Shown here in pieces: positions 33,547 to 43,457 of a DNA stretch of 64,000 nucleotides. The stretch lies in the NCBI GenBank assembly GCA_036703315.1, contig DATNPH010000157.1, positions 1 to 64,000 of the forward strand, written 5' to 3'. Below the pieces are notes generated by a model. That model had not been told where the DNA came from. It searched no databases and saw only the letters and a list, made by a program, of their open reading frames with translations. Source of the DNA: DATNPH01 sp036703315. Lineage in GTDB: Bacteria > Cyanobacteriota > Cyanobacteriia > Cyanobacteriales > Coleofasciculaceae. Made by a program: the position numbers and the translations under genes. The first letter of the stretch is position 1, and the number at the start of each line of letters is the position of its first letter.

Positions 33547-35361
33547 ATGGTGAATTCCGACGGTATCAATCCCTCTGTTCAACAACTGCCATCTACTCAA
33601 GACTCGCCGGTTGTGGATGAAAACCTCATTTCAAAAAGGATGCAGATTACAGACGACCTTCAGAAGTTGCTAGACATTTTGCCACAAGAAATTCGCTCAT
33701 CAGTGGAGCAACACCCTCAGCGAGATAACTTGATTGAGGTGGTTATGGATCTTGGACGTTTCCCAGAGGTGCGCTTTCCCGGAAAAGCAGAATACCTTTC
33801 CCAGACACCCGTAACCCAGGAACAGCTGCATTATAGTGTCCAGCGAGTAGGGCACTTTAGCGGTGACAACCGTGCCGGAATTGAGCGAACCCTGCACCGG
33901 ATTAGCGCTATTCGTAACCGCCCCGGTGAAATTATTGGCTTAACCTGCCGTGTTGGTCGAGCGGTTTTTGGCACCATTGGCATGATTCGAGACTTGGTGG
34001 AAACCGGGAAATCGATTCTGATGCTAGGGCGTCCCGGTGTTGGCAAAACAACAGCATTGCGGGAAATTGCCAGGGTTTTGGCGGATGATTTACAAAAACG
34101 GGTTGTAATTATCGACACCTCGAACGAAATTGCGGGTGACGGTGACATTCCCCACCCAGCGATCGGAAGAGCCAGACGGATGCAAGTCGCTCGTCCAGAA
34201 CTTCAGCATCAGGTGATGATTGAGGCGGTAGAAAACCATATGCCAGAAGTCATCGTCATTGATGAAATTGGTACGGAACTGGAAGCCCTCGCTGCTCGGA
34301 CGATCGCTGAGCGTGGTGTTCAGCTTGTTGGGACTGCCCACGGGAATCAAATTGACAACCTGATTAAAAATCCCACCTTATCTGACTTAGTTGGCGGTAT
34401 TCAGGCAGTGACCCTGGGAGATGACGAAGCAAGACGCCGAGGTTCTCAGAAAACTGTTTTGGAGCGCAAGGCACCTCCAACCTTTGAAATTGCTGTAGAA
34501 ATGCAAGAACGGCAGCGCTGGGTAGTGCATGAAACCGTCTCTGATACCGTCGATGATTTGTTAAGGGGGCGTCAACCCAATCCACAGATAAGAACAATAA
34601 CTGACACGGGTAAGGTGACGATTACCCGTGAATTTCCTAGTCCACCAGTAGCAACACCATTCGACAGAGGTGGACTAACCTCTACCTCGATCCGCCCGAC
34701 TGGCTGGCGCTCATCTGGACAGATGAAGCCTCTAGCACGTCAGACAATAGAGCGGAAACCTGAAAATCGCGACTTTGAACAACTACTCGATCAATCGTGG
34801 CAGCACCACGATCAGTCTGACGATGCTATCCGCACACCAGGACCCAATGGGGAGGATTTGCCCCTACATATTTATCCTTATGGCGTTAGTCGCCATCAAG
34901 TGGAGCAAGTAATCCGGGTGCTGAACTTGCCAGTAGCCTTGACAAAAGACATGGATAGTGCTGATGCCGTGTTGGGTTTGCGATCGCATGTTAAGAATCA
35001 CGGCAAGCTTCGCTCAATTGCCAAAGCTCGTCAGGTGCCCATTTATGCTGTGAAAGCCAGCACCATACCCCAAATTACGCGTGCCTTGCGGCATCTGTTG
35101 GATATGGATGACTCGGGTTTACCTGAAGCAGCTGACTTGCGCTTATTTACCGAAAACGGTAGTGAAGACGAAATTGAGGCACTAGAGGAAGCTCGCCTTG
35201 CTGTGGAGCAAATCGTCATCCCTAAAGGACAACCAGTCGAACTGCTACCGCGATCGCCTAAAGTACGTAAGATGCAACATGAGCTAGTCGAACACTATCG
35301 CCTAAAATCTGACAGTTTTGGCGATGAACCCAATCGGCGCTTGCGAATTTACCCCGCCTGA
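33547..35361 (+). CDS. Ycf45-type AAA ATPase with R3H domain
   Basis: A 604-residue Ycf45/SpoIIIAA-like protein. The ATPase core has Walker A GRPGVGKTT near residue 161 and Walker B VIVIDEIG near residue 236. The C-terminal domain ends with an R3H single-stranded nucleic-acid-binding motif (R-x3-H in RKMQHE, then YRLKSDSFGDEPNRRLRIYP). It is conserved in cyanobacteria and in some plastid genomes; its function is not known with certainty. It begins 77 nt after ldpA, so the two may be co-transcribed. Confidence 0.9.
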   Translation: MVNSDGINPSVQQLPSTQDSPVVDENLISKRMQITDDLQKLLDILPQEIRSSVEQHPQRDNLIEVVMDLGRFPEVRFPGKAEYLSQTPVTQEQLHYSVQRVGHFSGDNRAGIERTLHRISAIRNRPGEIIGLTCRVGRAVFGTIGMIRDLVETGKSILMLGRPGVGKTTALREIARVLADDLQKRVVIIDTSNEIAGDGDIPHPAIGRARRMQVARPELQHQVMIEAVENHMPEVIVIDEIGTELEALAARTIAERGVQLVGTAHGNQIDNLIKNPTLSDLVGGIQAVTLGDDEARRRGSQKTVLERKAPPTFEIAVEMQERQRWVVHETVSDTVDDLLRGRQPNPQIRTITDTGKVTITREFPSPPVATPFDRGGLTSTSIRPTGWRSSGQMKPLARQTIERKPENRDFEQLLDQSWQHHDQSDDAIRTPGPNGEDLPLHIYPYGVSRHQVEQVIRVLNLPVALTKDMDSADAVLGLRSHVKNHGKLRSIAKARQVPIYAVKASTIPQITRALRHLLDMDDSGLPEAADLRLFTENGSEDEIEALEEARLAVEQIVIPKGQPVELLPRSPKVRKMQHELVEHYRLKSDSFGDEPNRRLRIYPA

Positions 35362-35444
35362 TGCGAATAGGAATGGGGAATCGGGAATCACCTTTTCCCC
35401 AATTAACAATTAGCGATTTCCTATTCCCGGTTCCGCAAAAAAGC

Positions 35445-35475
35445 TTGACACTTTCTAGGTAAGAACTGCTACCAT
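35445..35475 (+). promoter_or_regulatory. Promoter of tRNA-Gln
   Basis: TTGACA (35445-35450), a 19-nt spacer and TACCAT (35470-35475) lie just upstream of the tRNA at 35492. The -35 match is perfect, the -10 is moderate. Confidence 0.55.
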
Positions 35476-35491
35476 AAGCAAGGTAAAGCAA

Positions 35492-35563
35492 TGGGGCGTA
35501 GCCAAGTGGTAAGGCAGCGGGTTTTGGTCCCGCCATTCCTAGGTTCGAATCCTAGCGCCCCAG
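35492..35563 (+). tRNA. tRNA-Gln (anticodon TTG)
   Basis: A 72-base cloverleaf. The acceptor stem pairs TGGGGCG (35492-35498) with CGCCCCA (35556-35562). The anticodon arm CGGG-TTTTGGT-CCCG places TTG at positions 34-36, and the T arm has CCTAGGTTCGAATCCTAG with the TTCGAAT loop. The discriminator is G, as expected for glutamine; CCA is not encoded. It reads CAA and, by wobble, CAG. In cyanobacteria it is charged with glutamate and amidated. Confidence 0.97.
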
Positions 35564-35995
35564 TAGAACTAACATAATCCTCCGCTAACCGCTATCTCCA
35601 GCAGCAGGTTGAACAAAGAAAGGCAGACGGCAGAGGGCAAAGGGCATTTATGGATTTATCCTGATGCTAGAGATGCCAAGCCATCTTAAGGGCTCAATTA
35701 TGCAAGGGTCACTCCTAGCCACTGAACTATGCTCAGTGGCTAGGAGTGACTCGGGGTTGAATCCCTCTGAGACTCCCCTCTTCTGCCTTCCTTCTTCTGC
35801 CCTCTGCCTTCTTCAAACTGTGCATGGATTGCTGGAACAGCGACCCCAAAATTGATCCAAATTGGTATGAGAAATAGGGAATGTAGGCACTTTGCAGCTG
35901 GTGTCACATTCGTTGTATCTATACGACATCGTTAATTCAGCATCATTATTAGATCTGCCCACTGCCCAATTGTTTGAAATAAGGAGACCTATACC
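35564..35995. other. Spacer with microrepeat and long perfect hairpin
   Basis: No gene. It contains GGCAGA-type microrepeats in one orientation (35618-35648) and the reverse in the other (about 35778-35815: CTTCTGCCTTC words), so the spacer is roughly palindromic at large scale. A perfect 17-bp hairpin sits between them (35709-35749). Confidence 0.55.
35709..35749. repeat. Perfect 17-bp hairpin
   Basis: TCACTCCTAGCCACTGA (35709-35725) and TCAGTGGCTAGGAGTGA (35733-35749) are exact inverse complements around the loop ACTATGC. There is no T run, so it is not a standard terminator. Confidence 0.85.
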
Positions 35996-37837
35996 ATGCC
36001 AGCAAACTTTCATTGGCACTCATTCTTGATGAGTATAGTTAGGGCGAGAGCCTTGGGTATAGCCTTACTGACTGCTGTTGTGAGCTTTAGCGGAGGAACT
36101 GCCTGTGTACAAGCGGCTCAAAGTATTGTCGTTCGTCGTGGTTCTTTAACCCGAACAATTGATTTGGCTGACCTCAAATCTCTGGCTAAAACCAAAAAAG
36201 CGCCACCAAGTCTCGAAGCTTATGCTCGGATTTTGCTTCCTCAACAGCGAAGTCAAATCCTATCGGCACTGGAGGCAAATTTCAACATTGATGCTGTATC
36301 AGTTCGTGACTTCCTCGATACTCCGGTTGGTAATTCGCTTATCTCAGCGCTGACTAGCGTGACATCTCGACGCGATCGCGTTGGGCAGCTATTTACAAAA
36401 ACAGCACTGATTGTAGGCACTAGGGCACCGGAAGGACTATCTGTAATTAGCTTTATTGAAGCCTATCCCCGTACCAGTCTCGACATCGATTTAGATCAAG
36501 CGTTTCAGGTACTGGGAAACTTTAATGCCGCTTTTTGGCAATCTCAGGCGTTTATGGCAGCGATCGCACCCCAACTCGCACCCAAACGTCCCCAGATTAA
36601 CCTACCCCTTGATCCTACCCAGCCGGGAAGCGCCAAAGTACAGGTGCTGAATTTAAAGCTGAACGATCAACAACGTCGCCGTGAGATTCCAGTCGATGTT
36701 TACTGGTCAACAGAAGCCTCTGCTGCCAAACCGATCATTGTCTTCTCCCATGGGCTGGGTTCTGTGCGTACCGATATGCGCTATTTAGCAGAACATTTGG
36801 CATCTCATGGCTATGTTGTGGCTGCCTTAGAACATCCAGGCAGTAATGAAGCTCATATAGTGAATGCAGTAACCGGTAAGACTTCATTGCAGGAAGCTCA
36901 ACAGGCTTTTAATAGCCCCGTAGGTATCAGTTTTCTCCTCGACCAAATTATCAGGAAAGCATTAATTGATAAAACTCCCATTCTAGAAGCAGAAGAATAT
37001 TTGAATCGTCCTAAAGATATCAGTTTTCTCCTCGACGAATTCAAGAAACTCAACCAAACCGCAGGACCGCTGCAAGGGAAACTTGCATTCGATCGCGCTA
37101 TGGTGGTTGGGTATTCTTTGGGAGGGTCTACCGCTTTATCCATTGCTGGAGCCCAGATGCAACTTACTCAGTTGAAACAGCGTTGTCCTGGGAACGTGCT
37201 GGCTTTTAGCTTGGGGGAAAATGCCCAGTGTTTTGCCAAGGATCTGCCAGAAAATAGCTATGAACTCCGTGATCCACGGGTAAAAGCCGCGATCGCTCTT
37301 TCTCCAACCACATCTCTACTGTTTGGCGAAACTGGTCTAACTAAAGTTGCCATTCCTACACTAATTACAGCCGCTTCCGCTGATAAAACAACCCCAGTTT
37401 TAACTGAACAAGTGATTGGCTTTGATAAAATGCCATCCCCGAAATGGCTGGTTGGTTTCGTTGGCGGTACGCATCTGAGTGTGAAAGACCCCACTACGAC
37501 AACCGATCAGGCAGGTCAACCGGATACACTTTACACTGGTGGTGAAGTTGTTGGTGAGCAAGCGGTTGATGTTCGCAACTACCTCAAAGCAATCACCTTA
37601 GCCATGGCAGCACCACTGACCGAGGATAGCGTAGCGGGAGCGAGTCCTCGAGCATCTGCTAGCAAATACGTTATCTTTCTTACATCAGAGTATGCTCAGT
37701 ATGCTTCTACCGAGCGCTTTCCGATTCGCCTAGTCACAAAAATTCCACCGGCGGCTGAGGCAGTTATCAAAGATTTCATCCAAAATCAGGCTACCCAAAA
37801 CCTAGTCCCCTCAACGGCAACAGATCAGAAATATTAG
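35996..37837 (+). CDS. Exported alpha/beta hydrolase with DUF1400
   Basis: A 613-residue protein with an N-terminal signal sequence (ALGIALLTAVVSFSGG, cleavage near VQAAQS). Residues ~45-195 form the cyanobacterial DUF1400 domain (SIVVRRGSLTRTIDLADLKSLA). The hydrolase part has FSHGLGSVRTDMRYLAEHLASHGYVVAALEHPGS, the nucleophile elbow GYSLGGS near residue 371 and GGTHLS near residue 491, so the triad seems complete. The substrate is unknown; a lipase/esterase role in the periplasm is inference. Residues ~541-553 (EDSVAGASPRAS) are encoded by a palindromic repeat element. It overlaps the next gene by 1 nt. Confidence 0.85.
   Translation: MPANFHWHSFLMSIVRARALGIALLTAVVSFSGGTACVQAAQSIVVRRGSLTRTIDLADLKSLAKTKKAPPSLEAYARILLPQQRSQILSALEANFNIDAVSVRDFLDTPVGNSLISALTSVTSRRDRVGQLFTKTALIVGTRAPEGLSVISFIEAYPRTSLDIDLDQAFQVLGNFNAAFWQSQAFMAAIAPQLAPKRPQINLPLDPTQPGSAKVQVLNLKLNDQQRRREIPVDVYWSTEASAAKPIIVFSHGLGSVRTDMRYLAEHLASHGYVVAALEHPGSNEAHIVNAVTGKTSLQEAQQAFNSPVGISFLLDQIIRKALIDKTPILEAEEYLNRPKDISFLLDEFKKLNQTAGPLQGKLAFDRAMVVGYSLGGSTALSIAGAQMQLTQLKQRCPGNVLAFSLGENAQCFAKDLPENSYELRDPRVKAAIALSPTTSLLFGETGLTKVAIPTLITAASADKTTPVLTEQVIGFDKMPSPKWLVGFVGGTHLSVKDPTTTTDQAGQPDTLYTGGEVVGEQAVDVRNYLKAITLAMAAPLTEDSVAGASPRASASKYVIFLTSEYAQYASTERFPIRLVTKIPPAAEAVIKDFIQNQATQNLVPSTATDQKY
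37618..37656 (+). repeat. In-frame GAGGATAGCG...GTCCTC repeat inside the hydrolase gene
   Basis: GAGGATAGCGTAGCGGGAG followed by CGAGTCCTC forms an imperfect palindrome, of the kind scattered in cyanobacterial spacers (GCGTAGCG/GGGAGCG words). It keeps the frame and adds a Gly/Ala/Ser-rich stretch near the protein's C-terminal end. Confidence 0.6.
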
Positions 37838-39327
37838 TGTCAAGCAAAACACAAAACTCAAAATTCTTTGAGCCTATTGACCGTGTTGCCCTATCACTGA
37901 TGCTAGGGTTGAGTCTGCTGATTGGGATATTGTTGTGGGGCGGCGATCACTCTATGCCCTACGTGCGAAATTTTAGCTGGCAGGACAAACAAGTAGGAGC
38001 AGTGGATACCTTCTTTGTCCTTACATTTAGCCGCCCAATGGTTCACGCTAGTGTAGAAGCGAATCTACGTATTGAGCCACCCTTACCAGGGTTAGTCAGT
38101 TGGGCTGGAAGGCGGCTAGTCTATACCCTGGCTACTCCGGCGCACTATGAAACAACCTATAAAGTTGAATTACAGAAGGCACAGCAGGGTCTAGGGAATG
38201 GAAAACCTGGGAATTTGATGAAGCCGTTTACGAGTCAATTTCGCACCCGCGATCGTGCTTTTGTCTACCTAGGCGTACAGGGAGAAGAGAAGGGACGATT
38301 AGTTCTCTACAACCTTACCCAAAAACAAAGAACTATCCTCACTCCCAAAAACTTAGTCGTTACAGACTTTAAGCCCTATCCAACTGGCGATCGCATTTTA
38401 TTTGCCGCTAGTGACTGGTCGAATTATGGTGCTGGTTTATTTGAACAACAGCTATATACTCTCACCACCGGAAGCGCTTCGACATCTGCAAACCAACCCA
38501 ACTCGACCTCTGGAGTTGGTAAAATCGAGCGAATTTTAGACAATCTGGATTACCAAAATCTGAAATTTGACCTGTCTTCTAATGGGCAGGTAATTGTTGT
38601 TCAGCGGGTACATCGGCATAATGTAGAAGATTCTGGTCTCTGGGTTCTGCGACCCGATGCACCTTGGCAACCCCTTCTCAAGCAATCGGGAGGAGACTTT
38701 TTAATTACGCCGGACAGTGCAGCCCTTGCCACTGCACAAGGAGAGGGCGTCGCTATTGTGCCGTTGATTCCTAAGGCAAAGTCTTTGGATTTTCTGCCTA
38801 AGTATGACAAGGCACTGAGTTTTGCCAGAGATGGCGTCAAAGCGGCGATGGTGAAGCTCAACAGTGATAGGACACAATCACTTTTTCTGGTAACCAATCA
38901 GGGGCTTCAGAAAGAACTCTTACACACTTCTGGCGACCTCCTCCACTGCGAGTTCGACCCCAGAGGGCAAAATCTCTACTGTTTAATGACTCAGTTAGTA
39001 CCGGAGCAAGAAGCTTATAAACAGCTAAGCCTCGAAGTAATTGACCTTAAGACATTCAAAGTAGCACCTCTGTTGGTTCTACCTAAGCAGTGGGAAGACG
39101 TTCAAATGAGTTTGTCACCAGATGGTTTAGCGCTGCTGTTTGATCAGATTGTCACGAAGGAGACACTGCCTTTAAAAGAGGATTTGACAACGGATACAGG
39201 AGGAGCGATCGCGACCAGTCGTCTGTTTGTGCTGCCTATAGGGGAAAGAACATCAGAATCTACCTCCGAGGTTGTACCACAGCAACAGCTACCTGTAACA
39301 GGTTTCCACCCTCGCTGGTTGCCCTGA
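37837..39327 (+). CDS. Membrane-anchored Ig-like and propeller-like protein
   Basis: A 496-residue protein not assigned to a characterised family. A single hydrophobic segment (LSLMLGLSLLIGILLW, residues ~17-32) anchors it. Residues ~45-135 resemble a bacterial Ig-like domain (FFVLTFSRPMVHASVEANLRI, then RRLVYTLATPAHYETTYKVEL). The remainder has TolB/WD40-like blades (GDRILFAASDW, SSNGQVIVVQRV, SPDGLALLFDQI). The start is GTG 37837, overlapping the hydrolase stop by one base, so both are probably co-translated and may act together at the cell envelope. Confidence 0.65.
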   Translation: MSSKTQNSKFFEPIDRVALSLMLGLSLLIGILLWGGDHSMPYVRNFSWQDKQVGAVDTFFVLTFSRPMVHASVEANLRIEPPLPGLVSWAGRRLVYTLATPAHYETTYKVELQKAQQGLGNGKPGNLMKPFTSQFRTRDRAFVYLGVQGEEKGRLVLYNLTQKQRTILTPKNLVVTDFKPYPTGDRILFAASDWSNYGAGLFEQQLYTLTTGSASTSANQPNSTSGVGKIERILDNLDYQNLKFDLSSNGQVIVVQRVHRHNVEDSGLWVLRPDAPWQPLLKQSGGDFLITPDSAALATAQGEGVAIVPLIPKAKSLDFLPKYDKALSFARDGVKAAMVKLNSDRTQSLFLVTNQGLQKELLHTSGDLLHCEFDPRGQNLYCLMTQLVPEQEAYKQLSLEVIDLKTFKVAPLLVLPKQWEDVQMSLSPDGLALLFDQIVTKETLPLKEDLTTDTGGAIATSRLFVLPIGERTSESTSEVVPQQQLPVTGFHPRWLP

Positions 39328-39683
39328 TAAAAGAGGAGTCGCAGACTAATCTTTTTGCAGATATTTCCAAGATTTATCAAAATTACTTAATACCTCATCA
39401 CAGCAAACCAACCAACCCCTGAGATGCTTTAATGACTAAGACTTCTCTAGGGTGCAAGTAATACGCGACCTGTTCCACCTCCAAATCTGTTTAGTTGAGG
39501 TTGTTGCTAGGATTGGCAACGGTGAACAGGTGAGAAAATTCAGGGTGATCGCGCTTTTGTGCTACTTATAGCAGATGGCAGCTAGGCTATGTCCTGCTGC
39601 GTGCACAGACGTGGGAAAATCCAAAATCTTGACATTGAGTAATTAACGTTGTAACACCTACCTGGCTCTGAGGAACTTTGATT
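39328..39683. other. Spacer with candidate amidase promoter
   Basis: No gene in this 356-base stretch. TTGACA at 39629-39634 with a -10-like TAACAC about 17 nt later (39652-39657) is a candidate promoter for the amidase gene. Confidence 0.35.
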
Positions 39684-40706
39684 GTGAGATTTCACTGGCT
39701 ATTACCCAGTTTTTTGGGCTTTTTTGTGCTTACATCTCCTGCTGATGCAGCGGAACTGCTATTTTGGCGTTTTGAAGCCGAGCAGAATCGACTGGTCTTT
39801 TCAACAGATCAAGGAGTTCAGCCCAGGGTACAGCTACTTACCAACCCGACTCGTCTAATTATTGATTTGCCTGGTATTAACCTGGAACGCCCAAGCGCAG
39901 AGCAGGAGGTGGGAGGGGTAATTCGTTCGGTGCGAGTGGGGCAATTTGACTCAAAAACGACGCGATTGGTGATTGAATTTACACCTGGGTATTCAATTAC
40001 TCGCCAACAGGTGCAACTTCAGAGGATTTCCCCTAGGCAGTGGATAGTAGAATTGCGGACACAGGATCGAGTGGCACAGTTCCCCAATTCGAAGCCTTTG
40101 CCACCGTTGCGCCCCTTGCCACCTGCTACGACTAATCCGCTAGGAGACTTATTCCGTGTTCCTCGGGGGCGGATGGTGGTGGCGATTGACCCAGGACATG
40201 GTGGTAGAGACCCAGGAGCAGTTGGCATTCGTGGAGTGCAAGAAAAAGATATCGTACTACCGATCGCACAACGGGTAGCGGAAATCTTAGAACAAAAGGG
40301 AGTCCAAGCGATTCTGACGCGAACAAGTGATTATGAGCTAGACCTAGAACCACGAGTGCAATTGGCACGACGAGAAAATGCTAACTTGTTTGTCAGTATC
40401 CATGCCAATGCCATTGATAACCGTCCAGATGTAAATGGCTTAGAAACTTACCATTACGAGAATGGTCTGCGCCTTGCCCAAACAATCCACAACAGCATTT
40501 TGCAGAACCTAGATATTAGGGATCGAGGTGTTCGACAGGCAAGGTTTTATGTTCTGCGGAGAAATCCTATGCCAGCTGTTTTAGTGGAAGTGGGTTTTGT
40601 TACGGGTAGGCAAGATGCACCGAGATTGGCAACAACAGATTACCAGAACCAAATGGCAGAAGCGATCGCCCGTGGAATTCTACAGTACATTCAGCAAAAC
40701 TTTTGA
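39684..40706 (+). CDS. N-acetylmuramoyl-L-alanine amidase (AMIN + Amidase_3)
   Basis: A 340-residue periplasmic cell-wall amidase, AmiC-type. A signal peptide (LLPSFLGFFVLTSPADA) precedes an AMIN domain (about residues 25-125) that targets the enzyme to the wall. The Amidase_3 domain starts at VVAIDPGHGGRDPGA (zinc His), with QEKDIVLPIAQRV (zinc Glu), SIHANA (zinc His) and VLVEVGFVTG (catalytic Glu). It cleaves between N-acetylmuramate and L-alanine, which in filamentous cyanobacteria helps open septal pores. GTG 39684 is chosen because GAGGAA is 8 nt upstream. Confidence 0.93.
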   Translation: MRFHWLLPSFLGFFVLTSPADAAELLFWRFEAEQNRLVFSTDQGVQPRVQLLTNPTRLIIDLPGINLERPSAEQEVGGVIRSVRVGQFDSKTTRLVIEFTPGYSITRQQVQLQRISPRQWIVELRTQDRVAQFPNSKPLPPLRPLPPATTNPLGDLFRVPRGRMVVAIDPGHGGRDPGAVGIRGVQEKDIVLPIAQRVAEILEQKGVQAILTRTSDYELDLEPRVQLARRENANLFVSIHANAIDNRPDVNGLETYHYENGLRLAQTIHNSILQNLDIRDRGVRQARFYVLRRNPMPAVLVEVGFVTGRQDAPRLATTDYQNQMAEAIARGILQYIQQNF

Positions 40707-40721
40707 TTTTTATGTTGAAAG

Positions 40722-43457
40722 CTAGAGGGAACGACGACAGGTAGGTGGTGTTAATCCTGAACGCTGGGATGTAGCGGTGGGTGCAGAAGCGGTAAGGACT
40801 ACTTGACCTTTGTCATTAATCACCCATCCTTGAGCTTCCATCAACGGGACTGTCCTGGAATTATTTGGCAGTGTGCCTTTTGGGGAACTTGAGCGAGTTA
40901 TGACTGGGTGAGCGATCGCACGTAAGTCTGTCCAAACGGCATCACTGCTTAGCGTCGCACTAGGATTATCTGGCAATCCACCACGTCCAGTAACGATAAA
41001 TTCATTTTGAGCAACTTTTCCTCCATCACCTGGACAGTTCTGAGCAATTTGGTTAGAGGCATCAATCACTTCAGTTGGCAGGTTGGTCAAGCCTCGGCTG
41101 GGGTCAACATCTGGTGTGTTGATTTGCACTGTGCCATTCACCCCATAGTCAGAACTGGCATTGATGTCACTCTTAGATGTCAACTGAGGGCGGTTCTCCA
41201 GCCCATAGATGCCTTGAGTGGTGATATTGATATTACCTCCTCTTCCCTGGAAGGCATTTGCAATAATGTCACTATCTTCCGTGGGGATAGCAACGATAAA
41301 AGGTGAATTGATGATGATATTACCGCCATTGCCATTGTTGTCAGCTTTGGCAGATATCAAGCTGTTTTGACGCATCAAGATTAAATCTTGTACTTGCAAA
41401 CTGATATCGCCGCCCAGACCTGATGCTGTCGAAGCCTGTAACTTTCCTTGGCGAGAAAGCTCAATCGAGTCAGCTGCCACAGTTAGAGAGCCTGCATTGC
41501 TTCCTAACCCTTGACTGCTCACAGTGACTTGTGCTCCATCCCTGACAATCAATCGCCTTGTATCGATCCTTAAGTCTCCGGCAGATCCAGTACTGAAGGA
41601 TTCCGCTAGCAAACTGCTGGGACGCCCATCAGCTGATGTACCTAACACTTGAACGGACTCGGATGCGGCGATCGCCAACGATCCTCCGTTTCCTTGGCTC
41701 CGAGTCCCAGCCGATACCACTGCCCCATCCCGAACAACCAACCGCCTCGTTTCAATCGTCAAGTCTCCGGCTGCTTCGGGGCCGATGGTGCCAACAAACA
41801 GGCCACTTCTAAGCAAACTATTTGCCGATGTTCCAATGAGTTCGACAGACTCTGAGGCACTCACACTCAACGTTCCCCCCTTACCCAACCCGCCGCCCAA
41901 AATAGAGGCTGAAACCTGTGCTCCATTTTGAACAGTCAAGCGCCTGGTTTCAATCCTTAGGTTTCCGGCAGATCCGGAGCCTCCTTGTGTCACAGTAAAC
42001 AAACCACTACTACTACCTTTAGCTGAGGTTCCACTCAGTTGCACGGAGTCCGAAACCGTTGCCGTCAATCTTCCGCCCTGACCTTCACCCGCAGTAGAAG
42101 TCGAAACCTGTGCACCATCTTGGACAATCAATCGCCCAGTCGCAATCTGTATATCTCCGGCGCTGCCGGAGCCTCCTTGAGTCTGACTGAACAAGCCACT
42201 GAGAAATACACCATTAGCTGAGGTGTCAATCAGTTGGACAGAGTCAGTGGCGGTAACAGTCAATGTCCCCCCCCGTCCCTCGCTAACAGTAACCGTTCCA
42301 ACCTGTGCCCCATCCTGGACAATCAACTGTCCAGTTTGAATTCTTATGTCTCCGGCGGTTCCGGCACCTCTAGTCTCTGTAAATAAGCCGCTGCGGGACT
42401 GACCATCAGCTGAAGTACCAATCAGTTGCACGAACTTAGAGGCGTCCACCTCCACAGTCCCGCCCCGCCCTTGGCCATACGTAATCGCTGATACGATCGC
42501 CCCATCTCGAACAATCAACTGGTCGGCACGGATCGAAACTTTTCCTCCCGGTTCCGAACTCAGGGTATTAGCCACGATCTTTGCACCCTCGGTGAGCGTA
42601 ATGCGCCTGCCGGAAAGCTGGATGTCGCCACCGCCCTCACCACTAGCATCAATTTTTGCTCCATTGGTAAGCAATATATCGGCTCGTTGTACTTCCACTG
42701 GGTAAGTCAAACGTAGCTTGTTCCCATCCACATTCAGCCCTACCGTTCCCACTCCGGCAACGCCTCCCAACTCGACGTGACCCCCCTCCGCCTGCACTAG
42801 CCCTCCTTCTAACTTCACCTCACCGCCCAATAACAACAAACTCTGACCAGCAGGAACTTTTAAACCTGTCATGGAGTAAATGGATTGATTCGTAATTGGC
42901 GCAGGGGCAATTTGATTAAATAGAAAAGCTGAAGGATTTACTGTCAGTAATAGGGGAACATTAGGCTCAGAAGCACTGAAAAAGCCCTGATTGCCAAACT
43001 GGAGGGCGTTAGCTGTCGTCGCGACAAACGAACCATTGATATCTAGTCTGGCATTTGGTCCAAAGATGATGCCATTGGGATTAATTAGGAATAAGTTAGC
43101 ATTGCTTCCAAGCCTTCCAAGAATCTCAGAACGACTACCTCCTGTTACCCGACTCACAATGTTCTTAATCTCAATTCCAGGAGGATTGTCGAAGTAAACG
43201 GCTTGTCTTTCACCAAGGTTAAATTGGGCAAAACTGTGGAACAGGTTGGTGTCCCGAATTGCCCCACCAGTGATCAGGCTCAGCTGCGGGTTATCAACGT
43301 CAGGTTTGACGACAGAGCGTTCAGCTCCTAGGCTGTCATCGGGTGTAATCTGGGAGAAAGCGCGATCGCTTGTGCCCCCAAAGGCTACCACTAAGACCAA
43401 CGAGCTTGCTAGCCATAATTGCCAATCCTGACTGAGCCAACTCCTATGACTCACCAC
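40722..43457 (-). CDS. Two-partner-secretion filamentous haemagglutinin-type exoprotein
   Basis: A 911-residue secreted protein. After a signal peptide (LWLASSLVLVVAFGG, ending near RAFSQ) the TPS/FHA N-terminal domain shows the hallmark GGAIRDTNLFHSFAQFNLGERQAVYF and NANLFLINPNGIIFGPNARLDI. From about residue 270 there are around seven related blocks of some 70 residues, each with RLIVQDGAQV or RRLVVRDGAVV and ESVQLIGTSA, predicted as beta-helix. Its TpsB transporter is not in the window. The GTG start overlaps the stop of the upstream GD-rich gene by 7 nt. The C-terminus is a cyanobacterial type (NCPGDGG ... TDLRAIAHPV). Confidence 0.88.
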   Translation of the reverse strand: MVSHRSWLSQDWQLWLASSLVLVVAFGGTSDRAFSQITPDDSLGAERSVVKPDVDNPQLSLITGGAIRDTNLFHSFAQFNLGERQAVYFDNPPGIEIKNIVSRVTGGSRSEILGRLGSNANLFLINPNGIIFGPNARLDINGSFVATTANALQFGNQGFFSASEPNVPLLLTVNPSAFLFNQIAPAPITNQSIYSMTGLKVPAGQSLLLLGGEVKLEGGLVQAEGGHVELGGVAGVGTVGLNVDGNKLRLTYPVEVQRADILLTNGAKIDASGEGGGDIQLSGRRITLTEGAKIVANTLSSEPGGKVSIRADQLIVRDGAIVSAITYGQGRGGTVEVDASKFVQLIGTSADGQSRSGLFTETRGAGTAGDIRIQTGQLIVQDGAQVGTVTVSEGRGGTLTVTATDSVQLIDTSANGVFLSGLFSQTQGGSGSAGDIQIATGRLIVQDGAQVSTSTAGEGQGGRLTATVSDSVQLSGTSAKGSSSGLFTVTQGGSGSAGNLRIETRRLTVQNGAQVSASILGGGLGKGGTLSVSASESVELIGTSANSLLRSGLFVGTIGPEAAGDLTIETRRLVVRDGAVVSAGTRSQGNGGSLAIAASESVQVLGTSADGRPSSLLAESFSTGSAGDLRIDTRRLIVRDGAQVTVSSQGLGSNAGSLTVAADSIELSRQGKLQASTASGLGGDISLQVQDLILMRQNSLISAKADNNGNGGNIIINSPFIVAIPTEDSDIIANAFQGRGGNINITTQGIYGLENRPQLTSKSDINASSDYGVNGTVQINTPDVDPSRGLTNLPTEVIDASNQIAQNCPGDGGKVAQNEFIVTGRGGLPDNPSATLSSDAVWTDLRAIAHPVITRSSSPKGTLPNNSRTVPLMEAQGWVINDKGQVVLTASAPTATSQRSGLTPPTCRRSL

